The position numbers and the translations under genes are program-made. This document shows, piece by piece, positions 1 to 6,876 of a DNA stretch of 10,351 nucleotides. Location of the stretch: positions 9,486-19,836 of the forward strand of contig JAUNOJ010000006.1 in assembly GCA_030531135.1 (NCBI GenBank), written 5' to 3'. Positions within the stretch are counted from its first letter, which is position 1. The number at the start of each line of letters is the position of its first letter. The DNA is from Sutterellaceae bacterium (GTDB lineage: Bacteria > Pseudomonadota > Gammaproteobacteria > Burkholderiales > Burkholderiaceae_F). A model generated the notes under the pieces. It made no database searches. It saw nothing but the letters and a program-made list of their open reading frames with translations, and had not been told where the DNA came from.

Positions 1-725
1 ATCAATTCGCTGCGCGCATCCAAGTCGTTGGGATTGGCAATCGCCTTGGGAGCGTTTTTGATTACGGTACGCAGCATTGCTTCGCAGAAGCTGTCGGTGA
101 TTTCATTGCCTTCTTTTACAAAGTACTGCTCAAACGTGTGCGACATGATGTCGGCGGCACCGGCTGCGGTGTGCCATGCCGGAACAGAGCACGTAAAGCT
201 CGGATCCATGATGGAAGCGACCGGCCACAACTTGGGGGAGCTGATGGGCAACTTTTCGTTGGTGTCCAAATTGGAAATGACGCCCGAGGGATCAAATTCG
301 CTACCCGTTGCGGCCAAGGTCAAAACGGAAAAGAAGGGAAGGGCACGGGTGATTTTGCTCGAATCCAACACCAAGTCCCAAGGGTCACCCTCGTAAAAGG
401 CACCTGCGGCAATGGCTTTGGTGGCATCGATCACGCTACCGCCGCCCACGGCCACCATAAAGTCGATCCCTTCTTTTTTACAGATTTCCACGCCCTTGCG
501 AATCGAAGTAATGCGCGGGTTGGGCTCGATACCGGAAAGTTCAAAAATTTCGCAATCGGAAAGTTGTTCTTTTACTCCGGCCAAAATACCGTTTTTAACG
601 ATACTGCCGCCGCCATAGGTGATGAGCACCTTTTTACCGTAGCCGGCAACCGTTTTTTTCAATTCGTTCAGACGACCCACGCCGAAAATCAGATGGGTGG
701 GTAAATAGAGGTCAAAAGATTGCAT
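1..725 (-). CDS. iron-containing alcohol dehydrogenase, BDH/YqhD type (3' end outside window)
   Basis: The first 241 residues of a protein that is usually about 385 residues long; the gene continues past the left edge. Family members are cytosolic NAD(P)H-dependent enzymes that reduce aldehydes to alcohols with a catalytic metal, usually iron. Seen here: an N-terminal Rossmann-like part with the family's nucleotide motif GGGSVIDATK (residues 94-103), the segment GIEPNPR (65-71) typical of butanol-dehydrogenase-like members, and the first two metal ligands in ADIMSH (Asp192, His196). The two further histidine ligands would lie outside the window. ATG at 725 is preceded by GGGAG (736-740) at a 10-base spacing, slightly long. 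The gene lies downstream of, and in the same direction as, the reductase at 948-2738, but a strong terminator separates them, so it probably has its own promoter. The physiological substrate cannot be told from sequence. Confidence 0.9.
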   Translation of the reverse strand, partial: MQSFDLYLPTHLIFGVGRLNELKKTVAGYGKKVLITYGGGSIVKNGILAGVKEQLSDCEIFELSGIEPNPRITSIRKGVEICKKEGIDFMVAVGGGSVIDATKAIAAGAFYEGDPWDLVLDSSKITRALPFFSVLTLAATGSEFDPSGVISNLDTNEKLPISSPKLWPVASIMDPSFTCSVPAWHTAAGAADIMSHTFEQYFVKEGNEITDSFCEAMLRTVIKNAPKAIANPNDLDARSEL

Positions 726-820
726 TTGAAAAATTCTCCCTGTATGCGTTCAAATTTAGCAGTGAGAAAACTTTACGCGAGACGAAAACGAAAACCGTGC
801 CTAATTTTCTCAAAAACAAA

Positions 821-871
821 TGCGAATTTCTTATGTCTAACTATGCGTAAAAGTTTTGGATAAAATTCGCA
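821..871. promoter_or_regulatory. 9-bp inverted repeat upstream of the alcohol dehydrogenase
   Basis: TGCGAATTT (821-829) and its perfect complement AAATTCGCA (863-871) flank a 33-bp AT-rich spacer. The arm centres are 42 bp apart, four helical turns, which would suit a regulator that binds two sites on one DNA face. The repeat lies in the 155-bp gap upstream of the alcohol dehydrogenase, where its promoter must be. I could not identify convincing -35 and -10 boxes. The operator role is inferred from symmetry and position. Confidence 0.35.
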
Positions 872-880
872 ATAAACGAT

Positions 881-925
881 AAAAAAATCCGACCTCGGCA
901 GACGGACACGAGGTCGGATTTTTTC
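881..925 (-). terminator. rho-independent terminator of the flavin reductase gene, probably bidirectional
   Basis: A perfect 12-bp stem (886-897 with 909-920, arm AATCCGACCTCG) encloses an 11-nt loop. An A run (881-887) flanks one side and a T run (919-924) the other, giving a U tract in transcripts from either strand. It begins 23 bp after the stop codon of the reductase and lies upstream of the alcohol dehydrogenase, separating the two transcription units. Confidence 0.9.
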
Positions 926-947
926 TTAGGAAGAAATCAATGTGCGA

Positions 948-2738
948 TTACTTGGTCAACGCACGTTTGATGGCGTCAGCGGCAACGCGACCGGAGGTGA
1001 GAGCCCAACCGACATTGGCGCCGGCAGGAGAGTCGTCACCCATGACGCCGCCCACGAGTTCGCCGGCTGCATAGAGCCCCGGAATTGTCTGGCCCTTGGC
1101 GTTGATGACATTTAACTGATCGTTGGTCTTCAAACCACCCATGGTCGTGGCAAAGCGCGGCTTTTGTTCGACGATGTAGTAGGGGCCCTCCGTTGCGATT
1201 TCAGCTTTCATGTACTGAACCGGACGATCGAAGTCGCCGTCCTTACCCGCACGCACAAAGCCGTTGTAGCGAGCCACGGTCTTTGCCAAGTTCTTGGCAT
1301 CAATACCGGCCTTGGCGGCAACTTCTTCCAAGGTTGCGCCCTTGACGAAAAGCGGGGTCTTTTCGGCAGCCAAGTACTTGTCGGCGTCTTCATGAGACAC
1401 ACCGGTTTCGGGTAAGCGCTTGTAAAAGCCTTCCCAACTCTTTTGATCCATAAAGACGTAGCCCTGGCCGTTGGCGGTTTCGAGCATCGGGTCGAGAATG
1501 TGGCGGTTGGAAGCCTTTTCGTTCACAAAACGGTTGCCCTTAACGTCAACGAGAATACCGGCCTGATCAAAGGCGCCGACGTTGGCGTAAATTGTAGACT
1601 TGGCAATGCCCGGAGCCACTTCGATACCGTTGGGATAACGCTTGCCGTAAGCCATCAATTGAGTGTCGGCACCTAAGTTCATGGCCAAGCGGTGACCATC
1701 GCCGGTGGACGACACCGGACCGTAGTACAGGGTCGAACGAATCGGTTCCTGAAGCATTTGTTTGTTGTTACCAAAGCCGCCCGTGGTCAGCAACGTCGCC
1801 TTGGCGCGAATCGTCACTTCGGTGCCGTCGTTGGCCGTGGCCTTGACGCCGATCACACGACCGTTGAGGTCGGTGATGAGGTCGTTGACACGGGTATTAA
1901 AGAGCACCTGCGTGCCATTTTTGCTGATGACTTCGCGCAGATGCTGAGCCATCGTCTTGGCGCCGCCTTCAAATTCCACCGCGCGGCGGTGAGAGTATTC
2001 GGCCAAGTAGGGTAAATCGTTGGGGATGATTTTGACACCCACGTCGTCATGCAACCAGTCGATGGTCTGGCCCACGTTTTCGGCGTAAAGACGGAGCTTA
2101 CCCTTGTCGTTGAGGTTGTGGCCGTTGGCCAAGAAGTCTTGCATCATGGACTCGACCGAGTCGTCCGTGACACCGAATGCTTTCTGAAGCTTGGAGCCCT
2201 GAGCCACGACCTGACCGCCCGAGATGGCGGCGGCACCACCGATATAGGGCATCTTTTCAACGAGGATGACGTTTAAGCCGTTGTAGCGACCGCGAATGGA
2301 GGCAGACATACCTGAGCCGCCGCCACCTACGACTACCATGTCGGTGTAGTAGGTCTTTTTAGCCGAGCTCTTTTTGACTTGAACCGGAACCAATGCGGCA
2401 GGATCGCCGCCTGCAGCGCGGATGCAGTTGTTGACAGCCGTAAAGATGGCTTTGGATGTGATAGAGGCGCCGGTTACGCCGTCGAGTTGTGTCGATTGCA
2501 ATTCGACGATTTTCTTGGGCAACTGTTCGACGGCAACGGAGCCGATGCCTTGCGTTTCGGACTGCTTGGTGACCTTGACGGACTTGATGGCGTTGTCACT
2601 AAAGACAACTTCAACAGCCACGGGGCCGTGAATACCCTGTGCTTCAGAGGTCTGCGTCGAGGGCGTGAAGGTTGCGGCTTGGGAAAGACCTGCAACGGAC
2701 AAAGAAACAAGAGCCGATGCGGCAAGGATGCGTTTCAT
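948..2738 (-). CDS. exported FMN/FAD-dependent reductase, flavocytochrome c/fumarate reductase-like, without heme domain
   Basis: A 596-residue periplasmic flavoprotein of the fumarate/urocanate reductase superfamily, thought to pass respiratory electrons from a covalent FMN to an FAD that reduces an organic acceptor. Seen: a signal peptide (1-21, ending GLSQA); an FMN_bind domain (about 33-110) with the flavinylation motif DGVTGAS (86-92, Ser92 the likely FMN site, attached by ApbE in known members); a Rossmann GGGGSG (138-143); and a long FAD/substrate domain to the C-terminus with GGFGNN and AAGELVGG. No CxxCH heme motif is present. The usual HHTMGG is ATTMGG (530-535), and the usual GANRLGG region reads GDDSPAGAN (567-575), so fumarate is an unlikely substrate. 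I chose ATG at 2738 because GGAG (2747-2750) lies 8 bases upstream and the signal peptide begins there; an upstream in-frame ATG at 2789 has neither. It appears monocistronic. Confidence 0.9.
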   Translation of the reverse strand: MKRILAASALVSLSVAGLSQAATFTPSTQTSEAQGIHGPVAVEVVFSDNAIKSVKVTKQSETQGIGSVAVEQLPKKIVELQSTQLDGVTGASITSKAIFTAVNNCIRAAGGDPAALVPVQVKKSSAKKTYYTDMVVVGGGGSGMSASIRGRYNGLNVILVEKMPYIGGAAAISGGQVVAQGSKLQKAFGVTDDSVESMMQDFLANGHNLNDKGKLRLYAENVGQTIDWLHDDVGVKIIPNDLPYLAEYSHRRAVEFEGGAKTMAQHLREVISKNGTQVLFNTRVNDLITDLNGRVIGVKATANDGTEVTIRAKATLLTTGGFGNNKQMLQEPIRSTLYYGPVSSTGDGHRLAMNLGADTQLMAYGKRYPNGIEVAPGIAKSTIYANVGAFDQAGILVDVKGNRFVNEKASNRHILDPMLETANGQGYVFMDQKSWEGFYKRLPETGVSHEDADKYLAAEKTPLFVKGATLEEVAAKAGIDAKNLAKTVARYNGFVRAGKDGDFDRPVQYMKAEIATEGPYYIVEQKPRFATTMGGLKTNDQLNVINAKGQTIPGLYAAGELVGGVMGDDSPAGANVGWALTSGRVAADAIKRALTK

Positions 2739-2773
2739 GGAAAAATCTCCCACAATGAAATCAAAAATCTTGG

Positions 2774-2787
2774 GCGAATTATTTCGC
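2774..2787. promoter_or_regulatory. short inverted repeat upstream of the flavin reductase
   Basis: GCGAA (2774-2778) and TTCGC (2783-2787) form a 5-bp inverted repeat around four bases, 36 bp upstream of the reductase start. It shares the core GCGAATT with the inverted repeat upstream of the alcohol dehydrogenase. It could be an operator in the promoter or 5' leader, but arms this short also arise by chance. Confidence 0.2.
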
Positions 2788-2852
2788 AAAGTAGGGCTTT
2801 TCGATACCGTCTCTGGGATGTACTCTTTATCGAATCCGTCAGGTGAAAGGAC

Positions 2853-2924
2853 TCATCGCAGACCGTATTTGGAGCAAATGTCCTGCACAATGGAGAAGTT
2901 TTCAGTAATGTGTCCAAAGCCGCC
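2853..2924 (-). pseudogene. possible C-terminal remnant of a gene broken by the IscB element
   Basis: Directly after the iscB stop, in a different frame, 23 codons read GGFGHITENFSIVQDI followed by CSKYGLR and a TGA at 2853-2855. The composition resembles a genuine protein end (charged and hydrophobic residues alternate), but the stretch is too short to prove coding. I do not recognise the family. It could be joined to the fragment at 4434-4512 if the element between them were removed. Confidence 0.25.
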
Positions 2925-4171
2925 TAAAGTGAATCGAGGGGGCAAACAACGATTAGAAACGATTTGCGAGGTTCCACCAGTTTGAGCTTTCTGTAAGTCA
3001 CTTCGGTTATCCGTTCGCCGGTGATTTTGCGAATATCAAAGCATCCTTTGGATCGTCTTCCGAAAATAAAGCCCTCTCGGTTTCCAAGACGTACTTTGTC
3101 AAATAGTCGAAAACCAAAAACTTGGTAAGGCGCTTGTTGGCGTTTACGAACACCCCCTTTGCCGATCGTCATCTTGTGCGTCTGGCGATTGTGCTTGCGC
3201 ACCTGCTTTTGCAAGAGGTAATCGGGCAGTCGCTTTGCATTCAGATTTCCCGTAATGCAGAATGCATCAGCACAGTGCGTCTTCTCAATTCCGTGTTTGA
3301 TTCGCGTGTATTTGGTAAAAAAGCCGTAAGTGCTTTTTACCGTTTTGTCCAAATGAATTTCTTTCAGGCGATTGAAAAGGGCCCAGCGCATAATGCCCAT
3401 GCTTGCCTCGGATCGCATAGATCTTCTTCGCTTGAAGTTCAAGTCGATTTGGCCAGCGTGATAAGCCTTGTGGCACGTCCCGCAAAGTGTCACAAGATTA
3501 TTGGGCGAATCACCTCCGGTTTTGCGGCTTTCAAGATGGTGGACGTTTAAGATTGGATCTTTCGATTTTCCTTTGCAATGCTGGCACTTGTGCCCGTCAC
3601 GCCAAAGTACGTACTCGCGCACGTTCCAAAAGCCGAGTTGTTCGCCTTGTTGATATTGCAAGCCAGAAATGTCCGGATTTCGGATTGCTTGAATATCAAA
3701 GCTCGCCGTTTCTACCATGATCTTTGTGACGGGCAATAAACGACAAACGTTTTCGATCAATCGGATGTGAGAATCGATACGGTGCTCAACCGACGGAGCG
3801 AGCCACCCTTTCTTTCTGTTGTGTACTCGATTGTTGAATCTCGGTGCACGATAACGCGTTTTACGTTGGCGTCTGTTATGACGCATTGCCAAACGTGTCG
3901 CAAGCAAATCGGGAATGTCGTGACGCAACTCCGTTTCGCTGGCGAAAAGCTCAGCTTTCTCAGTTGTTGCCGATAAGCCGACATGCCTGTACCCGGCATC
4001 TTGACCCAAGGTGATGTTCTGTTTGCTTTCTCCCGTTGCGATCGTGAGTTGGATTGTAAAAGGGGTGCGTTGCCTAACCTTTGCTTTCTTTTCCCGCAAC
4101 AGCACGCGTGCTTTTGCAGGAGAGCAAGGCATCAAAGGTTTGCCGCGCCGGTTAATAACAAATACTCTCAA
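2924..4171 (-). CDS. iscB: IscB RNA-guided HNH/RuvC endonuclease
   Basis: A 415-residue protein of the family ancestral to Cas9, which uses an omega-RNA to cut DNA matching its guide. In order: the N-terminal PLMP motif (KPLMPCSPAKAR, 11-22); RuvC-I with Asp58 in LGQDAG; an arginine-rich bridge-helix region (about 93-121); RuvC-II with Glu154 in IMVETASFD; an inserted HNH domain with CQHC (196-199), NVHH (209-212, catalytic His), NNL and CGTC (230-233), the cysteines probably binding zinc; RuvC-III with KTHCADAF (Asp302); and a basic C-terminal target-recognition part (about 345-400). All expected catalytic residues are present, so it should be active. I chose the TTG start because GGAG (4179-4182) lies 7 bases upstream and the protein then begins MRVFVINRRGKPLMP, as family members do. 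The length fits the family. Confidence 0.95.
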   Translation of the reverse strand: MRVFVINRRGKPLMPCSPAKARVLLREKKAKVRQRTPFTIQLTIATGESKQNITLGQDAGYRHVGLSATTEKAELFASETELRHDIPDLLATRLAMRHNRRQRKTRYRAPRFNNRVHNRKKGWLAPSVEHRIDSHIRLIENVCRLLPVTKIMVETASFDIQAIRNPDISGLQYQQGEQLGFWNVREYVLWRDGHKCQHCKGKSKDPILNVHHLESRKTGGDSPNNLVTLCGTCHKAYHAGQIDLNFKRRRSMRSEASMGIMRWALFNRLKEIHLDKTVKSTYGFFTKYTRIKHGIEKTHCADAFCITGNLNAKRLPDYLLQKQVRKHNRQTHKMTIGKGGVRKRQQAPYQVFGFRLFDKVRLGNREGFIFGRRSKGCFDIRKITGERITEVTYRKLKLVEPRKSFLIVVCPLDSL

Positions 4172-4433
4172 GTTTTGTCTCCGTGCCCGTAAGGGCAGTT
4201 AGCATCCTTCGCCGATGTTGGAAGGGGTTTAAAACAACGGACACCGCACCTTACCCTTGAGTGCTTTTAATCCGCTGCCGCAGAGCGTGGGACTAGGATG
4301 TACATCCCACGGTGCCTATCTATTCCCAACCAACGTAGTTCACCTCACGGGTTTCCCTGTTCAGATCACTGGGGCTATTCAATCAAACTCTGTTTGGACA
4401 GAACTTCGGCTTGCGCCGAGGGTGGATTGAAAT
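4172..4433 (-). ncRNA. candidate omega-RNA scaffold of the IscB system
   Basis: About 260 nt directly upstream of iscB contain no credible ORF but many compact stems, as expected for the scaffold of an IscB guide RNA. Read 5' to 3' on the minus strand: a 7-bp stem with a GCAA (GNRA) tetraloop (4421-4404), a 5-bp stem with a four-base loop (4402-4389), a 6-bp GTGGGA/TCCCAC stem (4310-4287), a small CGCT/AGCG stem (4287-4273) that would compete with it for one base, a CCTTC/GAAGG stem (4225-4206), and a final 5-bp TGCCC/GGGCA stem (4197-4184). The last stem ends just before the ribosome binding site of iscB, so scaffold and mRNA are probably co-transcribed. Known IscB omega-RNAs have this position and size; the exact ends are inferred. 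Confidence 0.75.
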
Positions 4434-4449
4434 GATTGTGCATCGTCAT
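4434..4449 (-). other. predicted omega-RNA guide (16 nt)
   Basis: In IscB systems the guide lies at the 5' end of the omega-RNA and comes from DNA next to the element. Starting where the structured region ends, the minus strand reads ATGACGATGCACAATC. The 16-nt length is taken from characterised IscB proteins, and the boundary may be off by several bases. Confidence 0.35.
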
Positions 4450-4512
4450 TAAGGTCCTGATTTCATTGTCACAGTCAGTCGGCAACTTCAACACAAAAGC
4501 CGGATAAAGCAT
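4434..4512 (-). pseudogene. possible 5' or internal fragment of the gene interrupted by the IscB element
   Basis: From ATG at 4512 on the minus strand a frame reads MLYPAFVLKLPTDC, then DNEIRTLMTMHN, before entering the omega-RNA region. A TGA lies eight codons upstream of the ATG and no ribosome binding site is visible, so it may be a decayed fragment rather than a start. The peptide looks protein-like but I do not recognise it. The rest of 4450-4685 holds no gene I can support. Confidence 0.2.
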
Positions 4513-4677
4513 GACAGGTGCGCAGAGGGTTCAGTAAAAATTTAAAAGAGCACCCAACCTATCACGTTTTCAAATTGTTGTCGTGCTTTTGCAAAAACTT
4601 TGGAACGCAATGTTGAGGGGCGTTCAGGCTTGAAAGAGTTGGTAAGGATCGTCTAATAACTAGATTTGGAAGTTAAG

Positions 4678-4727
4678 GCGCAGTCGTGAAAAAATATCCT
4701 CCAGAAGATAGCGCAATCGTGAAAAAA
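4678..4727 (+). repeat. 17-bp direct repeat spanning two alternative GTG starts of the ATPase pseudogene
   Basis: GCGCAGTCGTGAAAAAA (4678-4694) recurs with one mismatch at 4711-4727, 33 bp (11 codons) away and in the same reading frame. Each copy contains a GTG followed by two lysine codons. Only the first has a good Shine-Dalgarno sequence (AAGG, 4675-4678, 7 bases upstream). This suggests a small duplication at the gene's 5' end. Confidence 0.6.
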
Positions 4728-6047
4728 CTCGGGACAACGGTGTTTGAGCGAAAGGTTTACCAAGAAATTCTCAATTGGAAAGACGCGTGGGCACCGCACT
4801 ATGCACTGTTCTTGCACGGTGCTGATGGTGTGGGCAAGGCGGCGTTGGCCGAAAAGCTCGGGCGAGAGACTTATCGTTCCTATATGGTCATTGATTTTGC
4901 GAGGATCGACGCCGAGGTACGAAAGTTGTTTGTCAACGGCTTGCGTGACTTGGACATGCTGTTTGCAACGTTGCAGTTTGTGTACGGTACTGGACTCTAT
5001 CCGGGCGAGAGATTGATCGTTTTGGATGACGTTCAATATTGTTCGCAGGCAAGGCAAGCATTGAAGACTCTTCTCGAAGACGGGCGTTTCCACTATATCG
5101 AAACGGGAATGACAGCCGCGTACGAAAAGCGACAAGACTTCTTGATTCCGTCCAAAGAAATGAAGCTCGACGTTTTGCCCCTGGATTTCGAAGAGTTTCT
5201 TTGGACCATGGGTGATACGGCAACGGTGCCTCTTTTAAGAGAGCATTGGGCCAGACAGAAAGCCACAGGGGCAAGCAGTGCATCAGCGCATTTCTCAGGA
5301 GTTTCGACGGTACTTGCTCACCGGGGGTATGCCGCAGGCGGTCGACGTGTTTGTAGAAACCCAGCATTTGGGTAAAATCGATGCGATCAAATGAGGAATC
5401 CTTGCCGAGTACTTTACCGACGCGGATATGCAACACGCGGAGAATGCCGACTATGTGCGTCAATTCTTTGAAAGGGTTCCGGCAGAACTTGCCAAACGCG
5501 ACAAGTGCTATGTGCTCACACATAACACCGCGAGCGCACGATTGAGAGACTATAGCGGGGCGCGATCGCTTGGCTTGAGAAGGCAGGAATCATCCATCTG
5601 TCACGAGCGGTTGCCGATCTAGGGGTGTCTTTTTAGTTTGCCGTGGGCAGTCCGAGGTTTAAAAGCTACATGACGGACACAGGTCTTTTGGCAACTCTGG
5701 CTTATTGTGTCCGTCCGTACTTGGAAAATAAGCTCTACAGAGCCGTGTTCTTGGATCACCTTGCTGTTGATGAGGGGATGCTGGTCGAAAACTTTGTAGT
5801 ACAAAGCTTGAGAGCTAATGGTCATTGAGCGTTTTTCTATAGGGAGAACTATCCCGAGACAAGAAAGTGTGTGATGGCTATCGACTTTTTGCTTCGACAG
5901 GGCGGCAAGGTGATGCCGGTGGCGGTGAAGACCTTGAACAATTCTTGCATCAAGTCTCTCAGCAAATTCCGGGAAAAGTTCGGGGGTTGCGCGGGTGAGA
6001 TCGTTGTTTTGCACGACGGAGATATCCAAAACAAAGACGGCATTTGA
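4686..6047 (+). pseudogene. AAA+ ATPase (AAA_14/DUF4143-like), decayed
   Basis: Nearly full length (about 450 codons) for a family of ATPases of unclear role common in gut anaerobes. The first frame has a Walker A-like GADGVGKA (45-52; the usual Thr/Ser after Lys is Ala), a Walker B LIVLDD (110-115), EDGRFHYIETG and the family block LPLDFEEFLW. A shift to frame +1 occurs at about 5246-5262; TGA follows at 5392-5394. A GC-dinucleotide insertion at about 5558-5564 restores the first frame (GCG CGATCGC where GCGATCGC is expected); TAG at 5634-5636 and TGA at 5826-5828 follow. The C-terminal nuclease-like block reads AIDFLL...PVAVKT, where relatives usually have EIDFLI...PIEVK, so key acidic residues are also lost. 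The many independent lesions show a dead gene, not programmed frameshifting. Confidence 0.9.
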
Positions 6048-6102
6048 TTTTTGTCCTACTATATGTCAATCGTCTTGTAACTTTGTGATGAGGAAGAAAG
6101 TT

Positions 6103-6651
6103 ATGCAGCAATTGCATCAGTCGTTAGACAAAGACCATCCGGCATTTCAGCGTGCGATGAAACACTCCAAAACAGGCGCGATCGGCCACATCGGTACGCA
6201 TTTCGATTGCTATACCTCGGAGCCCGAACAATCCCGCTATGAGGTCGACGCCATCATCGTCAATTGCACGAAGGCGATGCCCGATGTCGGAGCCTGCGAA
6301 CGGTTGCCTAAGCTCAACGGGCAGGCGCTGGTTCTCTATACGGACAATCTTGAAATGAATGAGTATGCAACCGAGGCGTATTTCCAAAAGGAAACGTTTT
6401 TGACGCAAGAGGCATTGCTCGCCATTTTGGCAAAGAGCCCCGCTTTCATCATTCTCGACTCACACGGTATCGGAACTTCGGGCAAAGTGCACACGGCGAT
6501 GGATGTTTTGTGCGAAGAGCACGGATGCCACGTCATCGAAAACGCGCAATTGGCGTACTTGAAAGGCAAAAACAAAACCCGTATCACGATCATTGTCGAT
6601 TTAAACAATGGTTCGACGGGCAAGCCTTGTCAGCTGTATTGCGAAGATTGA
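6103..6651 (+). CDS. cyclase-family protein (kynurenine formamidase-like metal hydrolase)
   Basis: A 182-residue cytosolic protein of the putative cyclase family (PF04199), whose members include kynurenine formamidase and bind a divalent metal through an HxGTHxD motif. The motif is present as HIGTHFD (29-35), so His29, His33 and Asp35 are likely metal ligands. A second family block lies around FIILDSHGIG (115-124), and HVIENAQLAYL (143-153) matches the usual C-terminal part. The protein is somewhat shorter than typical kynurenine formamidases (about 200-210 residues) and its substrate is unknown; it need not act on N-formylkynurenine. ATG at 6103 was chosen because AGGA (6091-6094) lies 8 bases upstream; an in-frame upstream start at 5995 overlaps the ATPase pseudogene and adds sequence unlike the family. 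It appears to be a single-gene unit. Confidence 0.85.
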   Translation: MQQLHQSLDKDHPAFQRAMKHSKTGAIGHIGTHFDCYTSEPEQSRYEVDAIIVNCTKAMPDVGACERLPKLNGQALVLYTDNLEMNEYATEAYFQKETFLTQEALLAILAKSPAFIILDSHGIGTSGKVHTAMDVLCEEHGCHVIENAQLAYLKGKNKTRITIIVDLNNGSTGKPCQLYCED

Positions 6652-6755
6652 CCGCGCGACACGAGAAAATTGGAGTTTGAAAAAAGCGAGGAGTCTGAAC
6701 CGGTTCCATAATGCTCATTCCGTAGGAGCCGTTCCGGCGGATAAATGGTGCAAAA

Positions 6756-6785
6756 AGTCTCTCCGGCGGCTAGCGGATCGAGACT
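6756..6785 (+). other. stem-loop downstream of the cyclase-family gene
   Basis: AGTCTCTCCG (6756-6765) pairs with CGGA (6774-6777) plus GAGACT (6780-6785), leaving a two-base bulge and an 8-nt loop. No U tract follows, so it is not a classical terminator. It could protect the 3' end of the cyclase mRNA or contribute to termination about 100 nt after the stop. Confidence 0.35.
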
Positions 6786-6876
6786 CATGCAACTTTGGTT
6801 TGCCATGTGATGCGTATTTTGAATTTCTCGTGTAAAAACAACGTCTTTCAGAGACATCGCCGTTGCATTATTTGTG

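Larger units (their letters stand above)
2924..4433 (-). mobile_element. IscB-type element (OMEGA system), IscB plus omega-RNA, no transposase seen
   Basis: The unit consists of a structured non-coding region followed by iscB, the usual layout of IscB elements derived from the IS200/IS605 superfamily. No Y1 transposase (TnpA) is found on either strand, so the element could move only with a TnpA supplied elsewhere. The guide-side end is placed at about 4433, where structured sequence gives way to ordinary sequence. The other end is placed near the iscB stop, where coding-like host sequence appears to resume. Such elements have no terminal inverted repeats or target duplications, so both ends are estimates. 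Confidence 0.55.

Noticed and set aside
2739..2789. Upstream in-frame ATG extending the flavin reductase by 17 residues
   Set aside because: The extension would place a polar segment before the signal peptide, and the internal ATG at 2738 has a good GGAG site at the right distance.
2665..2985. 106-codon plus-strand frame across the reductase start, as a divergent regulator
   Set aside because: Most of it is the complement of the signal peptide region and leader, with no helix-turn-helix or other recognisable motif.
4404..4433. CRISPR array
   Set aside because: The repeat-like sequence occurs only once; there is no second repeat or regular spacing, and no cas gene is present.
4572..4660. 36-codon open minus-strand frame ending GWVLF before a TAA
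   Set aside because: It has no start codon and is too short to distinguish from chance.
5246..5570. Programmed frameshifting in the ATPase gene
   Set aside because: There is no slippery heptamer at either shift, and three additional in-frame stops would still block expression.
6630..6857. 75-codon minus-strand frame after the cyclase-family gene
   Set aside because: No ribosome binding site, no recognisable motif, and it overlaps the 3' end of a convincing gene.
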